Shown here: piece after piece, positions 10,601 to 18,479 of the stretch | How the letters are laid out: each line of letters starts with the position of its first letter | How positions within the stretch are numbered: position 1 is the stretch's first letter | Source: Gammaproteobacteria bacterium | GTDB taxonomy: Bacteria; Pseudomonadota; Gammaproteobacteria; SZUA-152 | DNA length: 64,000 bases | Reading direction: 5' to 3' | Assembly (NCBI GenBank): GCA_029882975.1 | Contig: JAOUJW010000007.1 | Coordinates: 1-64,000 of the forward strand | Notes under the pieces: generated by a model | Databases searched by the model: none | Told to the model about the DNA's origin: nothing | The model's input: only the letters and a program-made list of their open reading frames with translations | Made by a program: the position numbers and the translations under genes

Positions 10601-11444
10601 TTGCGAATGGTATAACACCCCGCTGGTGGCCGATAACGGCCAAATCATAGGGGTTACCTCCATAGCGCAAGACATCACCGAGCGAATTAACAACGAACAG
10701 GAATTGAAAGTTTATCGCCAACACCTGGAGGAACTGGTAGCCAAACGCACCGATGCCCTAACGCATCTGAATAAAGAACTGGAGGCATTTTCCTATTCAG
10801 TATCCCACGACTTGCGAGCCCCATTACGCTCCATTGATGGTTTCAGCCAAGCCCTTTTGGAGGACTACAGCCACAGTTTTGATGACACGGCGTCGGACTA
10901 CCTCAACCGCGTGCGCGCCGCAGCACAACGCATGTCTGCGCTCATAGATGATCTGCTGCAGCTGTCGCGCTTAACACGCAGCAATATGAAAAACACCAGT
11001 GTAAACCTGAGTAGAATAGGTGAGGAAATTTGCGCCAAACTCACAGCAGAAGCACCACAACGTCAGGCCGAGGTAAACATCGCGCCAAATATGCTAACCC
11101 AGGGCGATGAAGGTTTATTGCGTGTTGTTTTGGACAATCTGCTTAATAATGCTTGGAAATACACCAGCCGCGAACCGATTACCCACATTGAGTTTAACCA
11201 GAGCCGGCTGAACGGAGACACAGTATATTTTATCCGCGACAATGGAGCCGGATTTAATATGCAATACGTGGACAAACTGTTTTCAGCATTCCAAAGATTG
11301 CACCGCTCCGATGACTTTGAAGGCAATGGAATCGGACTGGCAACGGTAGCCCGCATTGTACATCGACATGGCGGCAAAGTTTGGGCGGAAGGGGAAGTGA
11401 ACAAGGGCGCGACTTTTTATTTTACCATTCCCGGAAATAATTAG
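7614..11444 (+). CDS. Large soluble multi-PAS/GAF sensor histidine kinase
   Basis: A 1276-residue hybrid-length kinase without clear transmembrane helices. Domain order is PAS (about 64-182), PAS (185-300), GAF (315-480), GAF (495-645), PAS-3 type (655-775), PAS (778-900), PAS (910-1030), HisKA with His1065 in SVSHDLRAPLRS, and HATPase_c (about 1160-1272) with DNGAGF and GNGIGLA boxes. There is no receiver domain. The kinase core closely matches that of the gene at 4187. The ligand and partner are unknown. No Shine-Dalgarno site supports the first ATG, and an in-frame ATG at 7722 would remove 36 low-complexity residues. Confidence 0.92.
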   Translation: MSAAEQEKHKVQGCGTASSLLSPFVLRNHPPDRQYHMGTITKAPGKKKTRRGIEQDGNLNSSENYFRAIFNASNDAILVHESETGAVLDCNARFSEMFGYSGENLEQLSLRKLCSNPPYTEEQLLQKILLAFQYGAQIFEWCSKTQSGKVLWVEINLKRAKLDGEDRILAFIQDISDRKLIDRSLRESEKKWRSLAENVPDTITMLDRTGTITFTNREPDGNHGAIGSSIFSQYDEHFHAPIQRAIDHTFEGSTSSFEADLTHTDQTRSHVLRFTPVREAQGITAALLVGTDITEQKTAKSKLLLSQSDLEQKNRSLATIIDIADHVYRCLDTQTVAKEAVEAICDYKFCSSIAFFIVDELSESMELIFSKGMGEFNYKPGHHLPLQGSISGITAINKTITNIRDLSAETRLDQEIKNHLSAAGFQSCYSVPLLFQSHIIGTMTLLFKNKQSITEQENVTLTHIGKTVGLALANARYVNQIQLEIRERQYAEESLRNIAVGISSATGDAFFRGIVANIVKTFDIEYAFIGKLKNDMDVVSIAAYSKSGVLPNFEYQLPGTPCAQVMEGELCAYHSGVQQLFPQDLILQQWGVDSYVGIPLSDSSGALFGIFVLMDTKPLQHVELLGSILRIVANRAGSEIERLKAEQALVFSEEHLRLALKASNVGTWEWQAASDTMKWSGNSAALFGVSSFDSLKSFEEYAAHIHEDDVPDVRRAFEKSLNLGTTFSVQHRLKSSQARHRWLAGQGEVYFHDDGSPSHMRGTVSDITERKQFEVELQESRNMLQLVLDTIPTRVYWKDQSSRYLGCNKIFALDTGLKSAEDIFGKNDYDLVSKNVAKNLQKEDQDVMQSKQPRLNVEHSINNRGKTIWLDTSKIPLTDIDGNIIGVLGTYNDITEHKQAIEAKNQSQQKLQLHVAQTPLAVIEWDTNFRVLDWNPAAEKIFGYNKQEAVGRHANSLILDAATIPAIDAVWQDLLSSRGGERSTNRNITKSGAYITCEWYNTPLVADNGQIIGVTSIAQDITERINNEQELKVYRQHLEELVAKRTDALTHLNKELEAFSYSVSHDLRAPLRSIDGFSQALLEDYSHSFDDTASDYLNRVRAAAQRMSALIDDLLQLSRLTRSNMKNTSVNLSRIGEEICAKLTAEAPQRQAEVNIAPNMLTQGDEGLLRVVLDNLLNNAWKYTSREPITHIEFNQSRLNGDTVYFIRDNGAGFNMQYVDKLFSAFQRLHRSDDFEGNGIGLATVARIVHRHGGKVWAEGEVNKGATFYFTIPGNN

Positions 11445-11526
11445 ATCCTATCCCAAGTTCCCAGGCACGTATGTATCTCGCGTTCCCATTCGTACGACCT
11501 GATAAATAAGGTGCCGCTGATTCGAA

Positions 11527-13914
11527 TTACTTTGAAAGATCCTGCTTTAAACGAGAAAATTCATTGAGCTTATCCTGGATCTTACGATTGGCCGAACCTT
11601 TGGTAAACATACCATCTTTCCCCATGACGCCGGCTTTTTGCCCGGATAACAGCGTCAAAGCCTCATCAACGCTCTCCACCGCATACACATGAAACTGCCC
11701 GGCTTTGACCGCTGCGATGACGTCTTGCCTTAACATCAAATGGCTTACATTACTTTTGGGTATCAGCACGCCCTGATCACCGGACAATCCGCCCAGTTGG
11801 CAAACATCAAAGAATCCTTCAATTTTTTCATTAACACCACCAATGGCCTGCACCTCGCCCTGCTGATTCACCGAGCCGGTAACCGCAAGACTATGTTTCA
11901 AAGGTAACTCCGCAATAGCCGACAGCAGGGCACACAATTCCGCCACCGAGGCGCTGTCTCCATCCACCATTCCATAAGATTGTTCGAACGCAATACTGGC
12001 AGATAGTGCCAGGGGTTGAGTTCTGGCATAACGCCCGGAAATATACGCACTGAGGATGAGCACCCCTTTGGAGTGGATTGCGCCGCCCAACTCCACTTCG
12101 CGTTCAATATCAATGATGTGGCCGTCTCCCATATGTACCGAAGCTGAAATCAGTGCGGGTTGCCCAAATACAAAATCGCCTAAATGGATCACGGACAATC
12201 CATTGACGCAACCAATCCTTTCACCTTGCGTTTTAATTTTGATAGTGCCGGATTGGATTTCATCCCAGATGGCTTTTCGATAGCGGTCGGAACGGCGAGT
12301 CTTTTGATCGAGCGCCTTTTGTACGTGTACGTCCGAAACCACTTTGGCCTCCTCCTTTCTGGCATAGTAATCCGCTTCGCATAACAAATCGGACATACTT
12401 CCCATATGGGTAGACAACTTAGTGGAATCCTCGATATTTCTCGATGCCTGCTCGATCAAACGAGCCACGGCTTTTTTATTAAAGGCCTTGAGCTGCTGTT
12501 TCCTAGCTAAATTAGCGATTAATTGTGCGTAGGAAGACAGATTCTCCTCAGTACGCTGAATGCTCACATCAAAATCCACCGCCACTTTAAACAGCTCGTC
12601 AAAGTCCGGATCGTAACTTTGCAGCAGGTAGTAATACATCCGATCCCCCAGCAACACCACTTTCACATCCAAGGGTATGGTTTGCGGTTCTACGGATACG
12701 GTATTGAGAATGCCGTACATTTCTCCCAGAGCCTGAATTCGAATCTCCTTGGCGCGCAAGGCTCGCTTGAGTCCTTCCCAGGCAAAAGGCTCACTTAATA
12801 CCTTACGGGCCTCCAAAATCAAATAGCCGCCATTGGCTTTGTGCAATGCACCGGGCTTTATCTGCATAAAATCCGACATTAAGGTGCCAAACTGTGCGTA
12901 GTGCTCCACTCGACCAATGAGATTCTGGTATGTCGGATTATCCTCATAAATAATGGGCGCCCCTTCGCCCCCTTGGTTATCCACCAATACATTGATGGCA
13001 TAACGACGATAGGGTGAAAACATTTCCGTTTGCGGTCGCAACGGATTACGCTCATCATCCTGGCGACTGAAATCTGCCACATTTTCTATTATGTCCTGCT
13101 GAACCTGAGTCAGGTATTGAACCACTTGCGGTAACTGGACATATCGTTGAATCAATTCATCAATTAAATGGCTGATGACCGGAGTCACGGTCTTTTTATT
13201 CAGTTCACCCAACTCTGCCCGCAATTCCCGTTGTAATCTGGGATCCTGCGCCACCAAATAGGAAATTTTCTCTTGCAGTGTACTGACGCCTTTCTCATAT
13301 TGCGCCTTCTCCGAATCCGGTAAGAGCTGAAATTCCTCAGGTGAAATAACTTTCTCCCCTTTCACCGGTGCCAACGTAAAACCGGTACGAGTACGCACCA
13401 GTTTGATTTTCAAGCGAGTGGCTTCTTTTTCCAAAGAGGAAATGGCACGTTCGCGTTTGCTAATGAATTTCTCTTCGGTCAATTGAACTTGAGAATGATA
13501 TTCCTCAGTTTCAAATACATTGGGTATGGCATGTTGCAGCTCTTTAACCAGATCGAGCATGTCGCTCTTTAGTTGTATTGCTTGCCCCGCCGGCAAACTA
13601 AGGCACGAAGGTTTGTTGGTTTGAGAAAAATTATTGACGTAACACCAATCGGGTGAAGCCGATTGCGATGGGCCATATTGTGCCAAAAACTGATTAACCA
13701 GTGTGGCTTTGCCCACCCCGGAAGGCCCATGAACAAACAAATTATAACCATCCTTGTTGATCTCAACCCCAAACTGCATGGCTTCCAAGGCACGACTCTG
13801 CCCCAATAAAGCTTCATCCGCGCACAACAACTGGTCCGTGTTGGAAAACTTCAACTGTTTAAGATCACAAGAGGTATACAATAAGCGCGCAGGTAATTCT
13901 TTAACTACAGCCAT
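11527..13914 (-). CDS. LonB-like ATP-dependent protease (Lon family, YcbZ type)
   Basis: A 795-residue AAA+ serine protease of the Lon-related family without the classical LAN substrate domain. A P-loop, GPSGVGKAT, occurs near residue 60, followed by a long coiled-coil middle region (about 125-280). The ATPase motifs are then completed (KPGALHKANGGYL near 350). The C-terminal Lon proteolytic domain has catalytic Ser654 in DGDSAS and Lys697 in GVNEK. The 43-residue spacing of the dyad equals that of E. coli Lon. AAGGAAGG just upstream of the ATG supports the start. It likely degrades specific regulatory or damaged proteins in the cytoplasm; targets are unknown. Confidence 0.93.
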   Translation of the reverse strand: MAVVKELPARLLYTSCDLKQLKFSNTDQLLCADEALLGQSRALEAMQFGVEINKDGYNLFVHGPSGVGKATLVNQFLAQYGPSQSASPDWCYVNNFSQTNKPSCLSLPAGQAIQLKSDMLDLVKELQHAIPNVFETEEYHSQVQLTEEKFISKRERAISSLEKEATRLKIKLVRTRTGFTLAPVKGEKVISPEEFQLLPDSEKAQYEKGVSTLQEKISYLVAQDPRLQRELRAELGELNKKTVTPVISHLIDELIQRYVQLPQVVQYLTQVQQDIIENVADFSRQDDERNPLRPQTEMFSPYRRYAINVLVDNQGGEGAPIIYEDNPTYQNLIGRVEHYAQFGTLMSDFMQIKPGALHKANGGYLILEARKVLSEPFAWEGLKRALRAKEIRIQALGEMYGILNTVSVEPQTIPLDVKVVLLGDRMYYYLLQSYDPDFDELFKVAVDFDVSIQRTEENLSSYAQLIANLARKQQLKAFNKKAVARLIEQASRNIEDSTKLSTHMGSMSDLLCEADYYARKEEAKVVSDVHVQKALDQKTRRSDRYRKAIWDEIQSGTIKIKTQGERIGCVNGLSVIHLGDFVFGQPALISASVHMGDGHIIDIEREVELGGAIHSKGVLILSAYISGRYARTQPLALSASIAFEQSYGMVDGDSASVAELCALLSAIAELPLKHSLAVTGSVNQQGEVQAIGGVNEKIEGFFDVCQLGGLSGDQGVLIPKSNVSHLMLRQDVIAAVKAGQFHVYAVESVDEALTLLSGQKAGVMGKDGMFTKGSANRKIQDKLNEFSRLKQDLSK

Positions 13915-14068
13915 GGCCTTCCTTTATTGATTCTGATTGTCGCTTTAGACCTGTTTTTCACAAGAACCATCATTGCATAAGAACCGGCGATTCATCCTCA
14001 TGAGCACGGAATCCGCCTCTCTCTTAAAGGATAGTGCAACCGAGACTCGAGGTCAGCATCCTATAGTG

Positions 14069-14097
14069 ACCCCGAACCAGGGGGACCGGTTCGGGGT
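14069..14097. terminator. GC-rich inverted repeat after the zapG-like gene
   Basis: Perfect 10-bp arms (14069-14078 and 14088-14097) lie ten bases beyond the stop of the minus-strand zapG-like gene. No T-run follows, so it may be a weak terminator or a 3'-end stabilising hairpin. Confidence 0.45.
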
Positions 14098-14107
14098 TGG
14101 ATTGGGG

Positions 14108-14926
14108 TTAGTGCACAGTTCGAGTGGGAGGCTCATCGTCCTCCAGGGAAAGGGCTTCAGGTGTAGAAGGCGGCTCCACTATATCCTGAAGTGAGGATGG
14201 AGTTTCACCTGAAGGGACTCCTGCAGTACCCTCTGCCTCGGTCAATAAATCCGCTACGGTTTCCTGTGGTTTGACTCCGGTCGGCTCGGGAACCACATCC
14301 GGAGGTACAGGAATCTGGTGTAAGCTTGCTTTTTCCACAGCAGGGCTACGCCCATTGTCCACAGAAGCTACTTTGGACTGGGTGGTACGATGGGTCGGCT
14401 TCCTGGGAGATTCCTCGCCGGTCCGTTTGGGTTGTTCGCTGACAGAGTCGCCGGTTTCAGGCCCAGAAGTGGTCGTGGCTACATTTTGCACAGCTTCGCT
14501 ATCCAATTCCGTGTCGCCCGCCCCCCGATTCGCAGAACTGTCCACGGATTGAGCAATTAACGGTTCCGCGTCTTCTGTGACCCGCTGTGCCGTTCTTTCC
14601 ACCTGCAGTTCGTCCAATTGCCGTTTTGAAGTCACGTTCAGGCGATTCACATTGACCGTACTGTCGCATAAGCGATTCGCACCTTTCGCCAAATGTTCAT
14701 GAACTGCCTGGTAGCTTTCCGTCATGGAATTTACCAGCGAGGCAGTCACCAAAAAGTGCTCAGTCACTTCCATCTTATAGCGGGACAATTCATTTTCAGC
14801 GTTTTCCAGGCGCGCCTTGAGCTCTTCCCGTTGTCGGCGCCTGAATATGTCCATTTGTCCAAAGTAAACACCCGCGGCCATACCCACCAACAAACCCAGA
14901 CTTAAAAATACCACCCACGTTACCAT
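14108..14926 (-). CDS. zapG: ZapG-like (YhcB/DUF1043) inner-membrane protein with a long tail
   Basis: A 272-residue protein with one N-terminal transmembrane helix (about 3-22), a basic-rich coiled coil (about 28-60), and the family signature around MTESYQAVHEHLAKGA (about 73-90). In Enterobacteria this family links cell division and envelope growth. This copy is about twice the usual length: after residue 100 it is a low-complexity, Glu/Pro/Ser/Thr-rich tail, probably disordered and cytoplasmic. GGGAG eight bases upstream supports the ATG at 14926; an earlier GTG overlaps the ribosome site. Function is inferred from the N-terminal third only. Confidence 0.85.
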   Translation of the reverse strand: MVTWVVFLSLGLLVGMAAGVYFGQMDIFRRRQREELKARLENAENELSRYKMEVTEHFLVTASLVNSMTESYQAVHEHLAKGANRLCDSTVNVNRLNVTSKRQLDELQVERTAQRVTEDAEPLIAQSVDSSANRGAGDTELDSEAVQNVATTTSGPETGDSVSEQPKRTGEESPRKPTHRTTQSKVASVDNGRSPAVEKASLHQIPVPPDVVPEPTGVKPQETVADLLTEAEGTAGVPSGETPSSLQDIVEPPSTPEALSLEDDEPPTRTVH

Positions 14927-15210
14927 TACTAAATCTCCCACAGATTTTAACAGTGGAACCGGAAGATCCCGCTTCCGAGTTCCGGTTTACCCTCATGCTT
15001 CCCTATTGTGGCACATTCCCCCCCCATTGCGAAACAAGCCACCAAAGTTTATATACTTTTTACATATAATCCATAAGGACCTACATTATATTTACAAACA
15101 CTATCCTTTCGAACAGTTACGATAGTCTGCCTACAGCGGTTAGACTGCCTTCACAGTGACTCGCCACTTAGATGGATTGATAGCCATTAGTTAGTATCTA
15201 AGAAAAAAGG

Positions 15211-15303
15211 ATGAACGAAGAGACGCAAGTGGATTTTTGGATTGCTGCCTCGTGGGGTTCTGCACCGCAACACCTCATTGAGGAAATCCATCACAGAGTG
15301 TAG
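15211..15303 (+). CDS. Possible 30-residue micro-ORF
   Basis: An ATG directly after an AAAAAAGG run opens a 30-codon frame ending in TAG. The predicted peptide is acidic, with two tryptophans and a C-terminal His-His-Arg-Val. The ribosome site has almost no spacing, which argues against efficient translation. It lies within the structured region and could be a leader peptide. It is recorded as a candidate only. Confidence 0.25.
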   Translation: MNEETQVDFWIAASWGSAPQHLIEEIHHRV

Positions 15304-15412
15304 CCCCGCACATTTAACCTACTAATGATCTCAACATATAAAAACCCTAAACTCACAAAACTAGTGTAGGGCCAATAACCCCATAAAAACGATTTCTGTC
15401 TGTAGTAAGCCC

Positions 15413-15447
15413 AGCCCGGAACCACTTTAACTCCGGGCTTTTTTTTG
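15413..15447 (+). terminator. Strong Rho-independent terminator
   Basis: A perfect 8-bp GC-rich stem (15413-15420 with 15432-15439) with an 11-nt loop is followed by an eight-T run. It faces right and has no annotated plus-strand gene upstream within 1.4 kb, which is the main sign that the preceding region is transcribed. Confidence 0.85.
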
Positions 15448-15547
15448 TGGTGCATTTTACTCGAATTCTTTGGCCTCCAATATCCCTTGTTTTCCTACGT
15501 CTTTCCCTGTAACAATGGTTGATCCGAACCCAGGTTTTAGCAATAAT

Positions 15548-15579
15548 AGTACATACGGTTATTACGGTATGTCTGTACT
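15548..15579 (+). promoter_or_regulatory. Inverted repeat, candidate operator before the RHH-like gene
   Basis: Outer arms AGTAC/GTACT (15548-15552, 15575-15579) and inner arms ACATAC/GTATGT (15551-15556, 15567-15572) form a dyad about 100 bases upstream of the small DNA-binding-like gene at 15680. Autoregulation by that protein is an inference from position. Confidence 0.45.
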
Positions 15580-15679
15580 TAATTCTGCAACAACTCGTAA
15601 TAACGAAACAGCAATAACAAAATTGTAAAACAAAGAAACCTAGGGGAACAACGGTCCCCCCCATTCCACAGGGCGACTC

Positions 15680-15934
15680 ATGGCGATATCTGACGGGAAA
15701 AAAGTAAAACCGGCTGCGGATAAATTGGTGCGTGAAACATTCTCCATGCCGGTTTCCGATTGCCGTCTGATTGAAAAAATCCGTGACCGCGACCCGGCAT
15801 TGACTGCACGCAGCACCAAGAGTGAAATTGTCAGGGCAGGCATCCATGTCCTCAGCAGCATGAGTGACCGTGATCTGGAGCAAACCTTAACCCAAATAGA
15901 ACGCCTGAAAACCGGCCGACGTCGTAAATCCTAA
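15680..15934 (+). CDS. Small ribbon-helix-helix-like protein
   Basis: An 84-residue basic protein with AGGG six bases before its ATG. Residues about 20-60 fit a ribbon-helix-helix layout: a short strand (ETFSMPVSDCRLIEKI), then a helix, a Ser/Thr turn (ARSTKSEIVRAGI) and a second helix. The C-terminus is Arg/Lys-rich. Such proteins are often dimeric DNA-binding regulators, and a dyad-symmetric site lies upstream. The stop is 15 bases from the next gene, so the two are probably co-transcribed. I do not recognise a named family; DNA binding is inferred. Confidence 0.7.
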   Translation: MAISDGKKVKPAADKLVRETFSMPVSDCRLIEKIRDRDPALTARSTKSEIVRAGIHVLSSMSDRDLEQTLTQIERLKTGRRRKS

Positions 15935-15949
15935 AGTGAGATTTTTCTA

Positions 15950-16906
15950 ATGAACTACAGTGCCACATACCCACACATGTCTACTGTCCGCACACAGGTG
16001 ACACAAACGGCTGTGTTTCTGGTGGGATTTTGTGCGATGGCCGTGTCCGGGTGGTACCTCATTGAAGGCATGCTGCATTTCGCCGGAGACGACACCTCCA
16101 AACGGGTCTTCATCGCCGCCGGTATTATTTTTCAAATCACAGAATCCATCTGCTTTATCGCAGCAGCTGCGCTGAGTTCAAAAAAACTGTACTGGCGCTC
16201 CATGTTATTTGCTATGGGTTGCATTTTGTTCCTGTTCAGCATCGGCGTCATGACCCTGGCACAAAAGGCTGCATTACAATCGGGCAACAATCAAGCCACC
16301 GCATTGGATACACAAATTGAGTCCATCAAGGCGCAAATCGCCAGTCTGGATAACGTCATTGCCGGTTACCGATTCAACGCCGAAAAACAAAGCAAATCTG
16401 TTTACGCCAACAGCCGTGAACTGGGACAGGACTCTCTCAATCGTGCCACGGATTTGGAAATCAAAAAAATTAGCCTAAACGAAAAACTATTCCAACTACA
16501 GAACCAACGCAAACAGAGTTCCTCGGATTTTTTCACCCAGTTGGAAAAAGTAACGGGATGGCCCGCACTGCAATCGGAGTTTTATTTTCTGATTACACGC
16601 TCCATTCTTTTGGAACTCTGCGGCATTATGTTAATGGCCTTTGCCGCCCATTTACGGGCACCCGGCACACACGCACCGACACGGGAACCCAGCCGTGTTA
16701 TGGACTCGATTCAACCCAAACTGGAAAATCTCAGTGCCGCTCCTAAAAAAGCGTCAACAAAGAAGGCTCCGAACAAATCGGCTCCTCCCACCGCAGTTCC
16801 CGCAGCACCTTCCGCTCCGGCATCGCCTGAAGAAACCGGCGAACATTGGGCCCGATCACATATCCGCCTTCTGAAACAATTGCAAAGCACCAAAGGGGAT
16901 TCATAA
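15950..16906 (+). CDS. Unknown membrane protein with coiled coil and Ala/Pro-rich tail
   Basis: A 318-residue protein of no family I recognise. Hydrophobic helices lie near 20-38, 48-68 and 82-104, and a fourth near 215-232. Between the third and fourth is a periplasmic-length coiled coil (about 110-195) rich in Gln, Asn and Lys. After residue 240 comes a low-complexity Lys/Ala/Pro-rich tail, then a short conserved-looking end (EHWARSHIRLLKQLQ). The layout of two helix pairs bracketing a coiled coil recalls membrane proteins of plasmid or integrative elements, but nothing else mobile is adjacent. It is probably co-expressed with the RHH-like gene. Confidence 0.8.
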   Translation: MNYSATYPHMSTVRTQVTQTAVFLVGFCAMAVSGWYLIEGMLHFAGDDTSKRVFIAAGIIFQITESICFIAAAALSSKKLYWRSMLFAMGCILFLFSIGVMTLAQKAALQSGNNQATALDTQIESIKAQIASLDNVIAGYRFNAEKQSKSVYANSRELGQDSLNRATDLEIKKISLNEKLFQLQNQRKQSSSDFFTQLEKVTGWPALQSEFYFLITRSILLELCGIMLMAFAAHLRAPGTHAPTREPSRVMDSIQPKLENLSAAPKKASTKKAPNKSAPPTAVPAAPSAPASPEETGEHWARSHIRLLKQLQSTKGDS

Positions 16907-16918
16907 GGTAAATAGCCT

Positions 16919-17323
16919 TCACATATCTCGGCAAAATCCTTTTAAGATTAAATCGGTAAAACTGACAATTCCGATCACCTTATTGGCCTCGATAACCGGC
17001 GCCCGCGACAGCTCAAACCGATCTAAAAATCGAGCGCAGTATTTTATGTCCATATCCGGACAAACAAAGGCAACGGGCTTAGCCATAATCTCATAGACAT
17101 TAACGCGGTCCGGAGATAAATTGCATGCCAGCACCCTGCGGGCAATATCCGACAATAACAACATTCCATATTCATCATTATCGTGACGCCGGTTAACCAT
17201 TAAACATTTGGTATCCACGTGCTGCATCTTCTTCAAAGCTTGAGAAATGGTATCCATGCCATCAACCAGATCGAACTGGGTTTTCATAACATCCCGAACA
17301 CGAATAACTTCTTTTGTGCTCAT
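16919..17323 (-). CDS. CBS-domain pair protein
   Basis: A 134-residue protein made almost entirely of two CBS motifs: VRDVMKTQFDLV at about 9-20 through the first repeat, then the second repeat ending in GIVSFTDLILKG near 120-130. CBS pairs bind adenine nucleotides and gate transporters or enzymes. Its ATG overlaps the TGA of the upstream PII-like gene (ATGA), showing translational coupling. It is the last gene of the DUF1538 operon, so regulation of that transporter-like complex is the natural hypothesis. It has no other domain. Confidence 0.9.
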   Translation of the reverse strand: MSTKEVIRVRDVMKTQFDLVDGMDTISQALKKMQHVDTKCLMVNRRHDNDEYGMLLLSDIARRVLACNLSPDRVNVYEIMAKPVAFVCPDMDIKYCARFLDRFELSRAPVIEANKVIGIVSFTDLILKGFCRDM

Positions 17324-17670
17324 AGCTCATCCTCCACCGTCTTGCTCAAACTTTGAACCTGATGGGAGACACCAACTGCATCCTCCACATTAATCTGAAA
17401 AGCAATCCCGGCACCGGACTGCTCATCAAACCCTCCGACTTTTGCTATATCCTCCAAAATCCGTCGGCTGAGATGCTCCTCCACCAAAAACAACAACATA
17501 TCCCGCTGAGTCTCCAGTGATAAACCAAAAAACGTCTTTGCCGGAGACAAACCTTCGCCTCGGGCATGGTTGACTATAGTGGCTCCTGTCGCCCCACCCT
17601 TTCGGGCTGCCTGCATAACAGCATCCGACTTATCGTCATCAACCAAAGCGATCAACAATTTGAAATGCAT
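17320..17670 (-). CDS. PII-like nitrogen-regulator family protein
   Basis: A 116-residue protein with the ferredoxin-like PII layout: strand FKLLIALVDDD, helix, GATGATIVNHARG as the T-loop-side segment (about 27-40), then a second strand-helix-strand pattern ending near 100. It lacks the uridylylated tyrosine region of GlnB. I chose the second in-frame ATG because GGAGG lies six bases upstream; the first ATG directly abuts that site and overlaps the stop of the preceding gene. It probably binds a nucleotide or small ligand and regulates the DUF1538 membrane proteins encoded upstream. That role is inferred from operon position. Confidence 0.8.
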   Translation of the reverse strand: MHFKLLIALVDDDKSDAVMQAARKGGATGATIVNHARGEGLSPAKTFFGLSLETQRDMLLFLVEEHLSRRILEDIAKVGGFDEQSGAGIAFQINVEDAVGVSHQVQSLSKTVEDEL

Positions 17671-17672
17671 GG

Positions 17673-18479
17673 TCATCCTCCATCAATATCAGTCTTATGA
17701 GCATTCTTGGCGGCACTACGCCCACTCCGCCACTCGGAGATCTGCGCATACCCCATCACGGTAATCATGGGAAATAAACTGGCGAACGCAATCAAACCAA
17801 ATCCATCCAATAAAGGACTTCGCCCCGGAACGGTAGCTGCCAGACCCAGGCCCAATGCGGTTACAATGGGTACAGTCACCGTCGATGTGGTCACACCGCC
17901 GGAATCGTAGGCCAGAGCAATAATCAAGCGCGGTGCATAAATTGTTTGTATCAACACAATCACGTAACCCGCGATAATGAAATAATGCAAAGGGGTTCCC
18001 GTGACAATCCGGTACGACCCCAATGCAATGCCAATGGCGACGCCGAACCCTACCGCCACCCGCAATCCCCAGACATCAATAGCCCCCCCGGACACCTGGT
18101 TAGCTTTGATTGCCACGGCGATCAAGGAAGGTTCGGCAATGGTTGTAGAAAACCCGATAGCGAAAGCAAAAATGTACACCCAAATATAATCCCAGGTGAG
18201 CAAATCCTTTGCCTGAGCAGCTAATTTACCGGTGATAAACACCGGATCGGTAAGCTGCTGCGCCATGATTTTACCAATGGGGAACAAGGCCAGCTCCAAG
18301 CCCACTAAAAACAACGCCAACCCTATCAACACATAGACAAATCCCAGCAACACCCGGCGCCAGTGGGGGATGGGTTTGCGAATCACGGCAAGCTGCATTC
18401 CTAATATGATGAGTGCAATCGGCAGCACATCTTTGACGGTCTGCAACACGGTAGTGACAATGGTGTTTAGTAGATCCAC
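17673..18479 (-). CDS. DUF1538 family membrane protein (second copy)
   Basis: A 268-residue polytopic protein of the uncharacterised DUF1538 family with about seven hydrophobic helices. Family-like segments include GLALFLVGLELALFPIG near 52-68, GFSTTIAEPSLIAVA near 108-122, and [16 protein letters not shown] near 195-210. It is paralogous to the next upstream gene, sharing these motifs in the same order. A GTG start overlaps the upstream TAG by one base (TAGTG). The conserved Glu-Pro and Asp-Ser-Gly-Gly segments suggest a pore or transport site. Substrate is unknown. Confidence 0.88.
   Translation of the reverse strand: MDLLNTIVTTVLQTVKDVLPIALIILGMQLAVIRKPIPHWRRVLLGFVYVLIGLALFLVGLELALFPIGKIMAQQLTDPVFITGKLAAQAKDLLTWDYIWVYIFAFAIGFSTTIAEPSLIAVAIKANQVSGGAIDVWGLRVAVGFGVAIGIALGSYRIVTGTPLHYFIIAGYVIVLIQTIYAPRLIIALAYDSGGVTTSTVTVPIVTALGLGLAATVPGRSPLLDGFGLIAFASLFPMITVMGYAQISEWRSGRSAAKNAHKTDIDGG

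Larger units (their letters stand above)
15100..15447 (+). ncRNA. Candidate structured transcript ending in a terminator
   Basis: No plus-strand gene lies upstream of the strong terminator at 15413-15447, yet the preceding 300 bases hold several hairpins. Arms at 15100-15105 and 15121-15126 pair, as do 15124-15128 and 15142-15146. These share 15124-15126, so they exclude each other. A longer hairpin pairs 15167-15173 with 15196-15202, nested around ATGG/CCAT. A TATAAT at 15065-15070 could start the transcript, without a good -35. This could be a small RNA, an attenuator-type leader or the 5' part of the 15680 transcript. It matches no family I recognise. Confidence 0.4.

Noticed and set aside
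15353-15883. A 176-codon minus-strand frame over the terminator and RHH-like gene
   Set aside because: It runs through a strong terminator stem and the antisense of the RHH-like gene, and is rich in Cys, His and Arg without a domain.
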